The notes under the pieces are model-generated. The model was not told where the DNA came from, searched no databases, and was given only the letters and a program-made list of their open reading frames with translations. Of a stretch of 64,000 bases of DNA, positions 44,210-57,212 are shown piece after piece. Where the stretch lies: contig NC_033631.1 of NCBI RefSeq assembly GCF_001540865.1, forward strand, positions 6,633,894-6,697,893, read 5' to 3'. The translations under genes and the position numbers were made by a program. The stretch's first letter is position 1; each line of letters starts with the position of its first letter. This DNA comes from Ananas comosus (taxonomy: Eukaryota > Streptophyta > Magnoliopsida > Poales > Bromeliaceae).

Positions 44210-44552
44210 CAAGGTTTTAAGTGCCCGTTGGCACAGACCGTATCCACCGTGCCGTACCGTGCCAACAAGATACCAGCACGATATAGGCCCCGTGTCGATG
44301 ACACAGTTCAAAACCCTCTATTTTTTAAATTAGTAAGTAATTTTCTCAATAAAGTTCAAAAGATGTGATAAAAAGACATAATACATAGTTAGAATATTTT
44401 GTTGCTAAAGAAAATAAATATTTCATGCTATTATGTGTCGATACACAAGAATTTTTTTGACCGGCACGCATCGGCACGGCTCGGCACGCACCGTGTCGTA
44501 CCGTGCTGGCAAGTTTCCGGCACGGCCCCGTGCCATGGTACTTAAATCCTCG
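44210..44552. mobile_element. hAT-like MITE, 343 bp, 8-bp TSD GATGAAAC
   Basis: Termini CAAGGTTTTAAGTGCC and, inverted, CGAGGATTTAAGTACC. The 8-bp sequence GATGAAAC stands on both sides (44202-44209 and 44553-44560), as for hAT insertion. The interior is rich in GGCACG and its inverse. It splits a gypsy gag pseudogene. Confidence 0.85.
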
Positions 44553-44559
44553 GATGAAA

Positions 44560-45560
44560 CTCTCTACAAAATGCTGTTCACTTAATGTTGGACTGAGGCA
44601 TATCATTTTTGCTCTCAAATCCTTAAATTGCTCTCGGTAATTCTCAATCATTCCATCTGAACTAATTAAACTCCCTTACAAGCTTTTTCATGCCTTTACC
44701 ATTAAATCCTCCCAGATGATGTTTAGTTTATCAATAAGGTATCCCTTCTTCCACTTGTGAGCTCTTCGTTTAAAATTCACGATAACTACTTCCATCCAGT
44801 GCCCTTCAGGTATTTGGTAAATTTTAAAGTTTTTCTTAATCTTGTTGATCCTTTCCCTACGCTCTTCACCACAAAAGTAGGATAATCCAATTTTGGGTAA
44901 GGTCTATGGTATAGAGCTTTGTTTGTTTGGTGACCTAGAATCACCATAAATCTATCATGAACAGTGGGTTGGGCAGTATTCTTTTCCCGTTGTTATCCCT
45001 TTGTCATAGGTGTGCTGCTTCCACATCGGACATTCATTGTCTGCTTTTCCTCCTTGATAAATATTGGTGACTTATTTACAAGCTTTGGGTTTGGATGGCT
45101 GAGCGCTTAATAGTTTCAGCAACTGCTCATGCCTTCTTGTTGCTTCAATCTGCATGGCTTCGTATCTATGCTGTCCTTCATATTAGTTTTCATTCGAGTG
45201 CTGTGGCAGGGAACTTATCTTCTTATTGTAGTCAGCAACAAATTATTGTACCTTCCCTTCTAATTTCTCATTGCATTTAGAGGTTAGTAATTGCAATCTT
45301 TCTTCAATGGAATTTAGTGTTTACTCAAATCTTTAGGTCTTGTTCCTTCTGCCATTTCTTCTTCTTCCTGGTAAAATTTGCTTTTGTATTTGAATCAATT
45401 TCCCTTTCTCCCCTTATTTTGGCTTTCTTTTGATTTTCGGTGTATAATTTGTGGATCGATTTCTTTTCACTTCTGGCTACAAGCTCCCAAGGTTGACCTA
45501 TGTTGCTCATTGCGGCAATGACTTGTTTGTTTGGGTGAAAGTGGAGAGAGATGCTGTCGT
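44560..45560 (-). pseudogene. Ty3/gypsy gag remnant
   Basis: Minus frames include ENYREQFKDLRAKMICLSPT, LSEQHFVESFIRGF, and further upstream YPKLDYPTF, the signature of a plant gypsy gag core. The frames are split by stops and shifts, and the hAT MITE at 44210 follows. Upstream (higher coordinates, to 45560) is a Lys/Glu-rich N-terminal part with stops. A primer-binding-like site at 46670 could be the 5' end of the same element. Confidence 0.65.
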
Positions 45561-46670
45561 TTACGGTCCACTTTTGTTATTTGGTTTGCCGTAATAAAGA
45601 TTCAGTTGAAACTTGAGTTACCCAAAACAGCATAATGACTTCGGCCCATCTTAGGCTAAAATTAGTTATGGTGAAAGAGATGAAGGAAAAAAATAATATA
45701 ATAATACAATAGGTAATGCTGATTATATTTAAATATATTTAATTGTGGTACTAATTACTCTTTTCTTTAGTTTATATTTTTAAATATGATGAAAATTGAT
45801 TTGTTAAGTTTTAGTGTTTCTTGCATTTAGTTTGTGGATTTAAAATATGATGAAAATTGACTAGTTGAGTTTTATATTTCTTCCTACTCTTTGATTTTAT
45901 TGTTGTATTATGTTGTTTATGAATTAACCAACTTAGTTGTTTTAGATTATTTTTTTAATTATATAGAGATACAATTATATTTTTAATTTATTATATTATA
46001 ATTTATTATTGTCAAGTTATTTATTATTCTGCATAAATTATATTTTTCACATCATTCACTTTTTGCCAAAGAAATAGTAAAACTGAAGAAACTTTAATAG
46101 TTATGGAAATAAACAACGGGGGAGAAATAGTTTTCACTTGAACTATTTCAACCTGAAGTGCATTTCAACAGAAAGTCCACTCTCGGTGAAACAAATAGGC
46201 CCCGAGCTGCTGTTTCAACCAACAAAAAGTAGATATCCTGGTAATCTAACTTTCGTGCATTCCCATCTGTGGCAATATGTGAATTGTGAAGGATGGGGCT
46301 TAGACTGTGAAGAAAGGGAAGCAACTGTTGTGAAATACCTTATGTGCCACCTGTTATAGGAATTGTCTGCTGCTCTACCATTAGATGGCTGGGGATCTGC
46401 TTAAGTCTTCTCTATGTTAGTTCTCTCGCACCATTGTAGGGTCCAGCTTAGGGCTCTAGCAATCTCGATGAGCTGATTGCTCAATCCTACTAGCCTATGG
46501 CTCTAGGTCCGATGTGGCCCTAGTAGTGGTTCCTTCATCTAGATCCAACTGAATTGGTTCTTGCAGTTCAAAAGCTTCATTGTGATGCTACTTCAACGAT
46601 TCTAAGAATCGGAATCAACCTGCGACTACACTACACTTGTCCGCTGGATCTACTCGCTCTAGTACCAAAA
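45561..46670. other. Likely gypsy leader, noncoding
   Basis: No conserved domain. It lies between gag remnants and the LTR boundary at 46671, so probably the 5' untranslated leader of that element with later insertions. Confidence 0.35.
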
Positions 46671-46817
46671 TGTTATAGCCATATGATTCGCAAATCGTCG
46701 GCATTGCTTTGAGTTCGGAAGGCGGGGAGGATGATGGATTGGTTAGGTTTAGGAATTCAGCTAAGACTTGCAGTGAGAATGGGAGTGATAGGGTTCAGTA
46801 GGGATAGGGAAGGGAGC

Positions 46818-46862
<45 letters not shown>

Positions 46863-46930
46863 TTTTGGCACAGAAGTAAATTGTGTTAATCTTCTATGCA
46901 TCTCTAGTACATTCCATGGCTAATATAGTG
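46671..46930 (-). mobile_element. Probable LTR end with adjoining primer-binding site
   Basis: On minus the LTR ends GGCTATAACA and is followed by TTTTGGTACTAGAGCG, close to the Met-tRNA primer site. The outer end of the LTR was not found and lies somewhere above 46930. Confidence 0.45.
46820..46859. repeat. (GA)n microsatellite
   Basis: About 20 GA units. Confidence 0.9.
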
Positions 46931-47810
46931 CCACTAATTACGTGTTAGTTGGAATTTAACCACCTCTAATTATGTAGTATTGGAAAGAAGCTAAATTAGC
47001 CATGAAAACATATTGTGTAAATGGGCTGCAGTTGGTCTCGATCCTTGAGCTATTGGGCCGCACCAAGTCTAGTTTGTTGGTGAAAGGGAGCCCTTGTGGC
47101 CTAGTTGGTTATCTTTACTTGGATTCATAGTGGTTAAGCCTCTCCCGCGCCTGTTGGTTCAGCCACCCACTCCAACAAGATCTAACCTGTCGCCCTTTAT
47201 AAGCCTAGATTCTATTGGTTCACTTCCTTTCTAAGCCTAATCCCATTTGTCTCCTTCGATGCTTGAAACCCTACTATTCTTCCATCGTCCTGGTCAGTAC
47301 CTATCTCGAACTAGCTCGATCAATATCGGACTGCAGTCACAAACCGCAACCATATTGGATGTCATGCCATGCATTGGTTAGAGCTTGGTGCTGAAATTTT
47401 ACTTTTTAGATCTTGGATGTAATTTCAACTTTTTTTTAAAAAAGAATCATATTTTAGAACTTTAGAAGAGAACTCCAATTAAGAATTTAGGAATAAAAAT
47501 ATAATTCCAGCAATGAAGGAACTAAGAACTCAATTAACTTTAGTCAAAGAACTAATAGCTTAAGTTCAACAAACAGATTAATGAACCACAAACAAGTACA
47601 TATAATAGTTTTATCAAAATGGTAAAAGGATTGATTCTAATAAAATGGTAAGTTAGAGATGGTAGTGGGGTAGTTTTGATTCCTTGGGGATGAAAATACT
47701 AGATGGTGAATATTCAAGAGCACATATTTATAATTTCCTTTTTTACCTTTTCCTTTTTCATGCCTAGGAAAATGTATTGCATGCGGCTGCCTAGGAGCCA
47801 CCCATGAAAA
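46931..47810. other. Unassigned noncoding DNA
   Basis: No element ends or coding signal recognised. Confidence 0.35.
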
Positions 47811-47986
47811 AAGAGGCATTGGTGACTTTTGGCCTTCCTACCTCTCGGCCCTTCGCCATGTGGCGACTTTCATAGTCATGAATAAGAATCGATGACAAAA
47901 GAGGCATTGGTGACTTTTGGCCTTCCTACCTCTCCGCCCTTCGCCACGCGGCGACTTTCATAGTCATAAATAAGAATCGATTAGTT
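47811..47986. repeat. 88-bp tandem duplication
   Basis: Units 47811-47898 and 47899-47986 share AAGAGGCATTGGTGACTTTT and CTTTCATAGTCAT with a few differences (Tn-like flanks absent). Confidence 0.8.
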
Positions 47987-48049
47987 GGAGAAGATTGTAG
48001 GCCCTGTAAATCTTGTTTGGCTGTTCCATTGGTTGACAATGAATAGATT

Positions 48050-48400
48050 AGGTTTGGGTTAGTTTCGAACTTATTTTGTCGGGTCATCTGTTCAGATTTA
48101 GCTTGTTATAGGCTGGTTTTATTGGGTTTTAGGTTCAAATTTAGGCATATTTGAGTTAGATTCAAAATGTTGGGTCTATTTTGGTTTGTTTAGGCTGCTT
48201 TTAATTGTTGGATTATATATTTAGATGTAAGCCTCTTTGGGTTAGATTAAGGTTTAGGTCAACCTATCCAACCTTCCTCTAGCAAACTATGCTTGGATAG
48301 AATGAACCAACTGAAAAATAAGCATATGTAAAAGCCAAAATGACGACTCGACGACTAAGCAAAAGAATGACTTGATGCACTACATAAGTTCTTTGCAGGT
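48050..48400 (-). mobile_element. Retrotransposon end sequence shared with 63.5 kb
   Basis: ACTATGCxTGGAT, AAAAGCCAAAATGACGACTC and GACGACTAAGCAAAA recur at 63700-63790. On minus it lies just after the gypsy pol remnant, so it is probably its 3' LTR or 3' UTR. Confidence 0.5.
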
Positions 48401-48479
48401 GGGAGAAGTTTCGACACCATCAAGATAACTTCATGATAGTCTTAGCATAAATCTTCTCAAAGTCAGCGTAGCTCTGTCT

Positions 48480-51321
48480 CTGAATTCAGCTGCTATTGGT
48501 CAATGAACATGCCCTCCAGCACGCGGAGAACTGTCGTATGCACCTCGACATGTTTCAGTCTCGTGTTCGTCCAGCATGTACTGTACTCCCTTTGATGCCA
48601 CCATTGCACCTACAGGGAATGATAGGGCGTTGACATGGTTAGCAGTAGACGTCTCTCTATGGTACTCGAACACATCTCTCACATTGAAAATTGGAGTAGG
48701 CACCCATGGAGGTAATTCAATAATAATAGGTATTTCCTCCCAGCTTCAGGTGGATATTGAATGTCCAAACTTCTTTTTGTTTGGCTTGTTATAGCTCTCG
48801 GCTAGAAACTTGTCCTTCATGAAATAAAACCAAAACACTATCCCATTCATTGAAACCCATATATTTGTGGTGTCAATCTGTTTCTGTCTTGTAGTCGGCA
48901 GTGGAATCCCACTACTAGTGTTGCTGTTGCACCTTCTGAACTTGTTCTAAATAAGATTCGGCATCTACACTGACTCTATCAGGATATGCGTGCCCGATCA
49001 AGGAACTAGGATATAAGACAGGTAAAAAGGGTTTCGAATGGGATTTCCTATGGTTCTATTAATGAATCTATTATAAGCAACCTCAGCTTGTGGTAAGAAG
49101 TCTCTTGTTTTGGTCTTCTACGAGCCAAACATTGTAAAAGGTTGCCCAAATATTGATTTACTACGTTTGTTTGCTCATTAGTTTGCTGGTGGTATGGACT
49201 GCCGAAATAAAGTTTACTTCCCGCTTTGAAATGAGAGGTTTTTTGAAAAAGACTCACGAGTTTATTGATTTGGTGCCCCTATCAGATGCAATTGACCTAA
49301 GAATGCTTTGCAAAGGCTCAATTTCACTAAAAAACAATTATGTGATATTTGATGCATTAGAAGTCTTTTTGCAAGGAATAAACTTGGCCATTTTAGTAAA
49401 ATGATCAACAGTAACAAAAATGGAATCAACATATTGTCCAGTATTTGGGTAGGCTAAGAGCAAAGTCTATAGAGACATTTTCCCAAGGAGTAGAGGGAAT
49501 GGGGAGAGGAGTGTATAGACCCGAGTTCAGCTTTTGTGCCTTGAAGGTTTGACAAGTCATACAACATTGAAAAAATCATTTCATGGCCCAATGCATGCTT
49601 GGCCAATAATATCACTCTTGAACTATCCTCAGAAGTTTTATCTTACCCGAAATATCCTCTTAAACCGCTTCTGTGAAGGTTTTGAATCAAGGACTCCCAA
49701 TGAAACCTCTGAGATGCATAACTTGGATTGTCTATCAAGGTACCCAAACTCAATGCAGAAATCAGAGGGCAAACTAGCGTCATAAGACAAATTTTCCATG
49801 ACAGCTCTGAAGGTAGGGTCGTCTTTGTACAGGTCCTCAATAGTTTCAACTCTCAAGCCTCACAATCTGTAAAGAGAGAGTGACGAGGAGATGGGACCTA
49901 TGACTAAGAGCGTGAGCAACTCCATTGACTGCATCCTGTTTATGTCTCAAGTGGAAAGTATACTCTTGCGTAATTGCGGCTCACTTGGCATGCCTTTTGT
50001 TATGGTTCTTTTGGGAATTCAAAGAGTGCAAGGATTCATGGTATGAGTTATGGATGAACTTGTGTATGAATCAAATAGGCCGCTAATGCTTCAAAGGTTG
50101 CATAATTGCATAGAACTCGAGATCATACATAGAACAAGCCTATCAAGTATCTTCCAGTTTCTTACTAAAGATTATAGTACACTTCTCTTAGATCAACACA
50201 ACCTTTATTCCCACATGTGACTATGTGAGGGATCACAATCAACTTCTAACACCTTATTCGAGTCAGTAGGTCAAGTATAGGTGTGCTTATAAATTTGTCA
50301 TTAACCATTTTGAAACTTTGTTCAGCCTCAGAGACCAACAAAGTTTTCCTCTTTCAAACAGTTAGTTATTGAGGCAATCAAGGAATTGAAATTTTGAATG
50401 ATGCTCCAGTTGAATAACGCAAGCCCATGAAAGCTTGGAATCTCAGTTATGGTTTTTGAGGTTGGCCAGTTCTGAATCATCTCTATTTTAGGTGGGTCTA
50501 CCTTGATCCTATTCGGCAGATACAATATAGCATAGGAAGATAAGGTTGTCAATGGAAAAGGTACACTTGTGATTTAGATACATTTGATTCTTTCTCAAGG
50601 TCTGAAGCACTTGTTGCAAATAGCTTAAATGGTGTTTAGGGCTCATGTTGTAGATCAGCATGTCGTCGAAGTTTACCACAACGAACTTTCCTATGAACGA
50701 CCGCAACGCCTGATTCATGGTGTGCATGAAAGTGCTTAGGGCATTGGATAGCCCAAAGGGCATAACCAGCGATTCATAAGGCATTTCCTTGGTTTTTAGT
50801 GCTGTTTTCTTTGCATCTCCAAGTTGCATAATGATTTGGTGATAGTCGCTCTTCAGTTCAACATTTGAGAATATCTTCGCACCTTTAACATGTCAAGCAT
50901 GTCATCGAGCCTAGGTATAGGAAATCTATATTTTGCCGTGACCTTGTTGACAGCATGACAATACGGGGCTAATGCTCTCCCTAATGTGCCCTTTTTTAGT
51001 AAGTTAGTGACCTGTTGATGTAGTTCTTCCTATTCTGTTGAGCTCATTCTATAATAGCCTAAGCATAGATGGCTGGTCCCCAGGATTAGGTCAGTGCAAT
51101 GTCGAATATCTCTCATAGAGGGTGAGCTAATTAGTTCCTCTGGCATAATGTCAGAAAACTCTTCTAATAGTGGTTCAACATGCCAAGGACCTTCATGTGT
51201 TTCAATTGTTTCTTTTAGCACTAAGGCATAAACCACAAGGAATCCTACTAGAGATTTCGCAAATTGTGTTTTATTCAAGAACGTCACGGACTGCCCCTTA
51301 GTAGATGATGACTTTTGGGAT
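48480..51321 (-). pseudogene. Ty3/gypsy pol remnant (RT, RNase H, integrase)
   Basis: Minus frames in order: EELISSPSMRDIRHCTDLIL and YYRMSSTE (RT entry, 51150-51030); LVMPFGLSNALSTFMHTMNQ and FVVVNFDDMLIY (RT core, 50770-50650), where YxDD has become NFDD; VDPPKIEMIQNWPTSKTITE (50510-50450); and YHQQTNEQTNVVNQYLGNLL (integrase, 49190-49120). The order and wording fit a plant chromovirus-like gypsy. It is broken by many stops and frameshifts, so no activity is expected. A copia solo LTR is inserted upstream at 51322. Confidence 0.8.
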
Positions 51322-53355
51322 TGTAGAGCGTAGCGGAAGAAATTGATCGTACATTTTGTGAAATAATTTGCGCTAGCTTTACTTCGACGCAGTCGGCCCC
51401 AGATCACAGAGGTTGATTCACGTGTTCTTGAATCATCCACGAAAGTCTTCAATGCTCCAGACAAGGATTAAAGTGAGGTGGTACAAGGGCGTGCCAATTG
51501 TCACCTGGCACGATAAACGTTGGCACGCCCTGTGCCGACACTAGGCATGCTTCGTGCCTAGGGATATGCATGACCTCCTGATGGCATGTTTTGGTACGTT
51601 TTTTTTAGTTTTTTTTGTTCTTAATAAACTCTTATTATGTTATTTTGAAATATTTAGAAAAATAATTATAAATATTGGGTATGTATAGCTTACCACACTG
51701 AGCAATTAATATAGTGGTAGATTTTTTATATATCTAAAATATGACTATAGAACATAGAGAATAAAAATTAAAAATCGATTAAATTTGATTTTTTTTTATT
51801 TTACCTTTTTTTAGAACTTAAAAAATCATAAAATGCAAAATTAGAAAAAAAAATTATTTTTTCTTAAAATTTTTATGAAATTTGCAAGATTCAACCGTAT
51901 TGATTCAACGAGAGACCACATGATGGCTAGATTAACTATAATAGAATTATAATTGCTTCAATAATTTCTTTTAATCTTGAGTCTTTTAAAAATATTTACT
52001 AATTTTTTTTCAAAAAACTATTTTTTATTAAAGTTTTTTTGAAAATTATGAAATCTATCCATAAAAATTTAAGAATAAATCATATGATGAATAATTAAGC
52101 AAATTTAAATTTTAATTGTTGTAGTTAGTTTTTTTCTTTTATCAGTATTTGACTATTTTCCATCTTTTAAATCCGGAAATAGAATTTTCGAAGTTACTTG
52201 CTGGAAATTTCATACCCATTGCTAGATTTATCCAAAATAATTAAAATTGGACTATATAATAATTTACTCTAGATCTATTTGCTGGAAATTTCATACCTAT
52301 TGCTAGATTTTTCCAAAATAATTAAAAATCGGAGTATATAGTAATTTACTCAAATAGATATATTTTTAATTTTTTTTTTGTAAACTATAAATAAAAATTT
52401 GCATAATTTCAAATTTTCTCGAAACAGAAACTTTACAAGTATTCAAAATGTATAAAAAGAAATTTAAAATTGTAATTTTTTTTTAAATTACCTAATTAGT
52501 ACATCTTGGATTTGCTATTTTCTTGTCTCTCTTAAGATCAAAGTGATCAAAGTTGACATAGAAGGGATTGAAAGAAGGAATTAGAAAATAAAATTATAAT
52601 AAAGGGGGAAAAAACTAAAAATAGATAAAAGAGAAGAAGGGATAGTGAGAAGAAAAGGAAAGACTGAAAGAGTGAGTTAAGGGAGGAAAAGGTAAACAAA
52701 GAACAAGAGAAGAATGTGTGTGGGGCACAAAAAATCGAAAAGTAGGCCCAAAGCAAAAAAAAGGGTTAAATTTTAAAATGTTGCTTGTCGTTATAGGCAT
52801 GTAGCAACGCGATACCGTGATACCCAAAGTGTATCGCGTGAGATAGCATGATACCTAAAGGGTATCACAGCATGGAGAACCAAGAGAGAGCTCTCATATC
52901 GTGCCCCTTAAGTGGGGGCTTGGTACGCAGCACAAGGCGATACTTTAAACGTTGGCTCCAAACTCACGGTAGACCAAGCTACGAACGAGCTAGATTTATG
53001 ATCCACTATTCAAGACTTTCTAGAAGCAATTGGTTACTAGAGGATGTGATTGTTCTCTCTCACAAGTTGGTACATGAATTGTCACGAATTTTTGGGCATT
53101 TTTCTCTATATTTCTTGTTCATATAATTATAAGAGAATTGCCCATATATTTATAAGGATTTCCAACACTCTAAAAGGTAAGTAGAAGAGTAGGTTGAATC
53201 AGTTTGTGATTGTTATCCTAATATGACTAGAATATATCTCTAATTTGCTTTTCAAATTAAAAGCAAGATAAAATCTAGTCCAACAAGATATCATAATAAT
53301 TGTTGGATTGAGTCAGATCATAGGCGCACTTGATTCGGTTTAACTAAAGCCAACG
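51322..53355 (-). mobile_element. Copia-type solo LTR, split by hAT
   Basis: Subtracting the hAT at 51462-52954 and its TSD leaves about 533 bp. This matches the 534-bp LTR at 62751-63284 along its length (CCACTATTCAxGAC, TTTTTxGGxATTTTTCTCTA, CCTAATATGACTAGAA). On plus it starts TGTAGAGCG and ends near GCCAACG. The flanking 5-mers do not match clearly. Confidence 0.6.
51462..52954. mobile_element. hAT-like element, 1.49 kb, 8-bp TSD
   Basis: Termini CAAGGATTAAAGTGAGG and, inverted, CAACGTTTAAAGTATCG. Flanks GCTCCAGA (51454-51461) and GCTCCAAA (52955-52962) match 7 of 8. The subterminal part has GGCACG words like the element at 44210; the core is AT-rich. No transposase ORF; the longest frames (52547-52827) are Phe/Ser-rich noise. 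Confidence 0.75.
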
Positions 53356-53645
53356 TCTCTTACTCGCACATGATGGGATCGATGTGATTGTAACAACTTC
53401 CTCAACATTACCTCACCATTGATTCCATTTATATAGAAAAATGAATAGTGTGACCATTGAGTCAACTGGCATTTTGGGGCTCTACACTAGAAACCGCATA
53501 GAGACATCAATCCTCAAAAATTTAAGGCTCGTGATGGTCTAGACTGTTAGATTATATTAGGTTCACCATCTCCAATGCCTCAAAATAGCCATGCTAGCCT
53601 CTGTTTTACACATCATAACATTATGCTCGTGACTATGTTGCTACC
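53356..53645. other. Short unassigned interval
   Basis: Lies between the solo LTR and the copia element. No feature recognised. Confidence 0.35.
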
Positions 53646-53823
53646 TAAAAGATAGCAAAAGAGCTTGACCCTTTAGGGTTGTATTAATGAAAATATACAG
53701 TACAAGATATGTATACAGGCCAATCTATTATAATAATAATATAGTCAGAAATACCATATAGACCTACACCATATGTAGCAGCAATATATAATACTAGATA
53801 TTCTAACATACTATATCGTAATA
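53646..53823 (-). mobile_element. Copia 3' LTR
   Basis: Ends of the LTR have decayed (TA for TG at 53646). It is aligned to the 5' LTR at 59491. Confidence 0.75.
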
Positions 53824-53879
53824 TCCCCTTGTATGCTAAGCCTTCATTGGACGGATGTGAAGATTGGTCCGCAACACGG

Positions 53880-54560
53880 GGAATCAAGAAGTGGACAAGC
53901 GTTTGGTGAAGATGTCAGCAAGTTGCTTATCATAAGAGATATGGACTAAAGTCCAAGTCACTGAATTGGACTTTTCTCCGCAAAAAATGATGATCAAGTT
54001 CAATATGCTTCGCACTAGTATGTAGCATAGGATTAGCAGCAAGATATGTTGTGCTAAGATTATCACAATAAATGCAAATAGACTGCCATAAGAAATCACC
54101 AAGGTTACGAAGCAAACAACGGGTCCAAACTGTCTCGGCAAGCGTGGAAGCCACAGAGCAATACTCTGCTTCAAAACTAGAAGAAGAAATAGTAGATTGT
54201 ATCTTAGCCACCCATGAAATAATATTAGGCCAAAAAAATGCAATGTCCCGAAGAAGACCGGCGTGTATCTGGGCAACCGGCCCAATCAGCATTTGAAATA
54301 GCCACGAATGAAGGATTGACGCAGTGGAAGATAGGAATGCCATGGGATCGTCCCTCGAATATAGTAGAGAAGATGTTTAACTGCTTGCATATGTGGCTCA
54401 CGAGGTGCATATATTGAGCAACAAAATTGAAAGTATACGAGATATGTGACTGTTTGAATGTAAGGTATTGCAGAGCACCAACCATTTGACGATATGTGTA
54501 GGGGTTCTCAAGGAGACGCTCCTCATAAGACGAGAGATGAGTGTCGGATAGAGAGGAGTG
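53880..54560 (-). pseudogene. Copia RNase H region
   Basis: Minus frames read MVGALQYLTFKQSHISYTFN, ADWAGCPDTRRSSSGHCIFL, then SSFEAEYCSVASTLAE and HIELDHHFLRRKV, the classic copia RNase H order with its catalytic D-E pattern visible (DADWAG-like, FEAEY). There are two frame changes between them. Confidence 0.85.
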
Positions 54561-54729
54561 GAAATAGGCTAACTACCAAGAAAGCCATGGCGCTCAAGTA
54601 GTTAATGCATATATTTTTGTTGAGCCAGACAAAGACCAGAGAGTGAGCAATTAACTTCAATACCCAAAATGTAATGTAGCGGCCATGTCCTTCTTTCGCA
54701 AATTCCCATTGTAAAGTGCCTATAACAGT

Positions 54730-55400
54730 CTCTAAAGAGAAGGAGCTTCTGATGACAATAATATCATCGACGTAGAAAAAAGAACAAGATTGCTAGAAAA
54801 AGAATGACAAATGACCATTGAGAGATCATCGGTGCTTCCAATGGAACCAATTTCAAAAAGAAACAAAGTAAAATGTTGAAACCAAGCCCGAGGCACCTGC
54901 TTGAGTCTATTGATTGCTTTGAGTAGATGACAAACATGATATGGAAGAGAATGGTGCACAAAGCTAGGTCGTGGTGTCTTATAAACCTTCTCAGAGAGAG
55001 CGTCATGAAGATATGCGTTCATTACATCAATTGCCGAAGTGGCCACCATATGAGAATGCAGCATAAAGAACAATACAAGTAGTAGTCAGCTTGACGACCG
55101 GATAAAATGTCTCATCAAAGTCAATATCCTGTTGCTGTTTGTAGTCTTGAGCCACAAACTGAGCTTTGAGACGCTTAAGAGAATCATCTGCCTGTTTGAC
55201 CGTGTATACGCACTTACAACCAATGAGATTGATAGATGATGGATGAACAAGGTCGCAAGTAGAGTAGCCAGTAAGGCATCAAATTCTTTAGTTGTGGCTA
55301 CATGCCAACCTGCATCCTGAAAAGCCTCAGCGAAAGAGTTAAACTCGCTAGAAAGAATAGAACTCTTTGAAGTTAGGAAGGTGGTGGACTCAGGCAAATC
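54730..55400 (-). pseudogene. Copia reverse transcriptase region
   Basis: Order on minus: EFDALLATL, IDVMNAYLHDALSEKVYKTP, PRAWFQHF, and in a shifted frame FFYVDDIIVI at 54780-54754, which keeps the catalytic YVDD. The shift between these frames and other stops make it inactive. Confidence 0.8.
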
Positions 55401-55819
55401 GTGTCATGGATCGGGTGATCATAGTGTATGGAAAGGTAAAGAGGTTCAATAGGTAAAGTAGGCAAAGCAGAGGATGCTATTGGTAGGGCTGCGACAGGTT
55501 GAGTGGAAGGTAGAGGGTTGGATGGTGGAGTTGCCGGATCAGTTAGAAGAGTGGGTGCAATAGTCCTGAAAGTGTTTGCTTCGTATAGACCCGGATTTCT
55601 AGTTGACCAGCAGTAGAGGTATCATTCTTATCTCTTTTAACTTGTGTGGCATCATGATTCATGGTGGTCGAAAATTGAGATAATGGCTTAGACAGTGAAA
55701 CAGACCGAGTATGTACATTGGTAGAGGAAGTACTAGAGTTAGCAGCAGTAGAGTGGCGTGTGAAATAGAAACCAGAGATTGCATCAATGGTAGAAGGACT
55801 CTCACCTAATAAACGAGAA

Positions 55820-56160
55820 TTAGAAAAAGATTTGAAACATGTAGATTTTTGAAATACTAGAGATAGGTACGGAAGAGGTAAAAAAATTTTGAAAGACAGG
55901 AATAGGGAAAGACCGTTTCAACGAAGGTAACATGGCTTGAAATGAAAAATTTACTTGTGCTTGGATAGAGGCAAAGAAACTCTTTATGCTTATCCAAGAG
56001 TTCCAAGAAAATGCAAGGAAATGATCGCGGAGAAAGCTTATGATCGGCAATATCTTTAGATTGGGACAGCACAAACATCCCAAAAACTTTGACAAGTTGC
56101 AAGTCAGAAGGGACAACCATGTAAAACATCGTATGGCGATTTTTCCTTCCAAACAGTAAG
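55820..56160 (-). pseudogene. Copia integrase C-terminal region
   Basis: On minus: HKLSPRSFPCIFLELLDKHK, LCLYPSTSKFFISSHVTFVE, TVFPY, matching the copia integrase tail (KLxPRSxxCIFLGY..KGFLCxDPxxxRxYISRHVxFxE). Broken by frameshifts. Confidence 0.8.
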
Positions 56161-56843
56161 AGTATGATTTACAAGAGGAAACAATAGTTTGAATGGCATA
56201 AGCTCAGAAATGAGAAGGCAAGCTTGAAAATGCATACTTCTAACAACATTCCTATGCTTCCTCTCAGCTATGCTTTTTTGTTGTTGTGTGTGTGGACAAG
56301 AAAATTTGTGAATAATCCCATTTTGTGTACAAAGAGCAGGAAAATTTTCATTTATATACTCCGTACCATTGTTAGATTATTTTAATTGTGCTAGGAAACA
56401 TGTTTTCAACTATTGTAGTAGAAAGTTCTAAAAAATCTCATGCTTAAATTTTAAAAGATCAAAGCTAAGAATATCTAGAGAAATCATCGATGAAATTACG
56501 TAATATTTATAGCCAGAAACCGAATGAACAGTGATTGCCATACATCAGAATTTGAGAAAAAAAAAAGTAGACTGAGATTCTGAATTATGAAAAGAAAGTT
56601 TAACATGTTTGCCTATTCTACAAGCATTATAGACAGATAATTTTATAGCGAAATTATTATCCGAAGCAATTTTATCATCTTTAATATATTAAGAAAGAAC
56701 AAGAAAACTAGGATGACCTAACCATCTACTGCAAATATCTCCATTAAATTTAGATGCAACAAGGCTAACTATTGTTTATTCCCTATAGTTGCAACTTTAG
56801 AAATAGAGTGATTTTCCCAAAGTACAGTATCTGAGAAGCTCCG

Positions 56844-57009
56844 TGTGAGACCCCAGATAGTCCTATATATGAGATATAATAGGGCTAAACTCTTAACCCG
56901 GTTTAAGCATTTTGGGTGGTGGCAAGGCCCAAGAGGTTAAGAGAGTTAAGCGTGCTAGGACGGGAGTAGTCCTCGGATGGGTGACCCCCTGGGAAGTTGG
57001 GGCGTCACA
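56844..57009 (+). mobile_element. Cassandra LTR, forward
   Basis: TGTGAGACCCC to GGCGTCACA, 166 bp. The 5S-like part is GAGTTAAGCGTGCTAGGACG, GGAGTAGTCCTCGGATGGGT and GACCCCCTGGGAAGTT, matching the A box, intermediate element and C box of plant 5S rRNA with several changes. Confidence 0.85.
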
Positions 57010-57212
57010 GATAAAAATATTGGATTGGGTCTGTCAGACAACCTCAGAGCCAACCCAACCGGCTCACGCCGGCCAGAAACGATCCTCTACAGCAGGAGAG
57101 TCATGATGAAATCTCAGCCTTCAATCACGCTCTGGCTCTGAGGTCATGTTTTATCAACCAGACTTTGTTGCTTGTCTCCTTTTCACTCAAGGATACAGTA
57201 GTATGACCTAAC

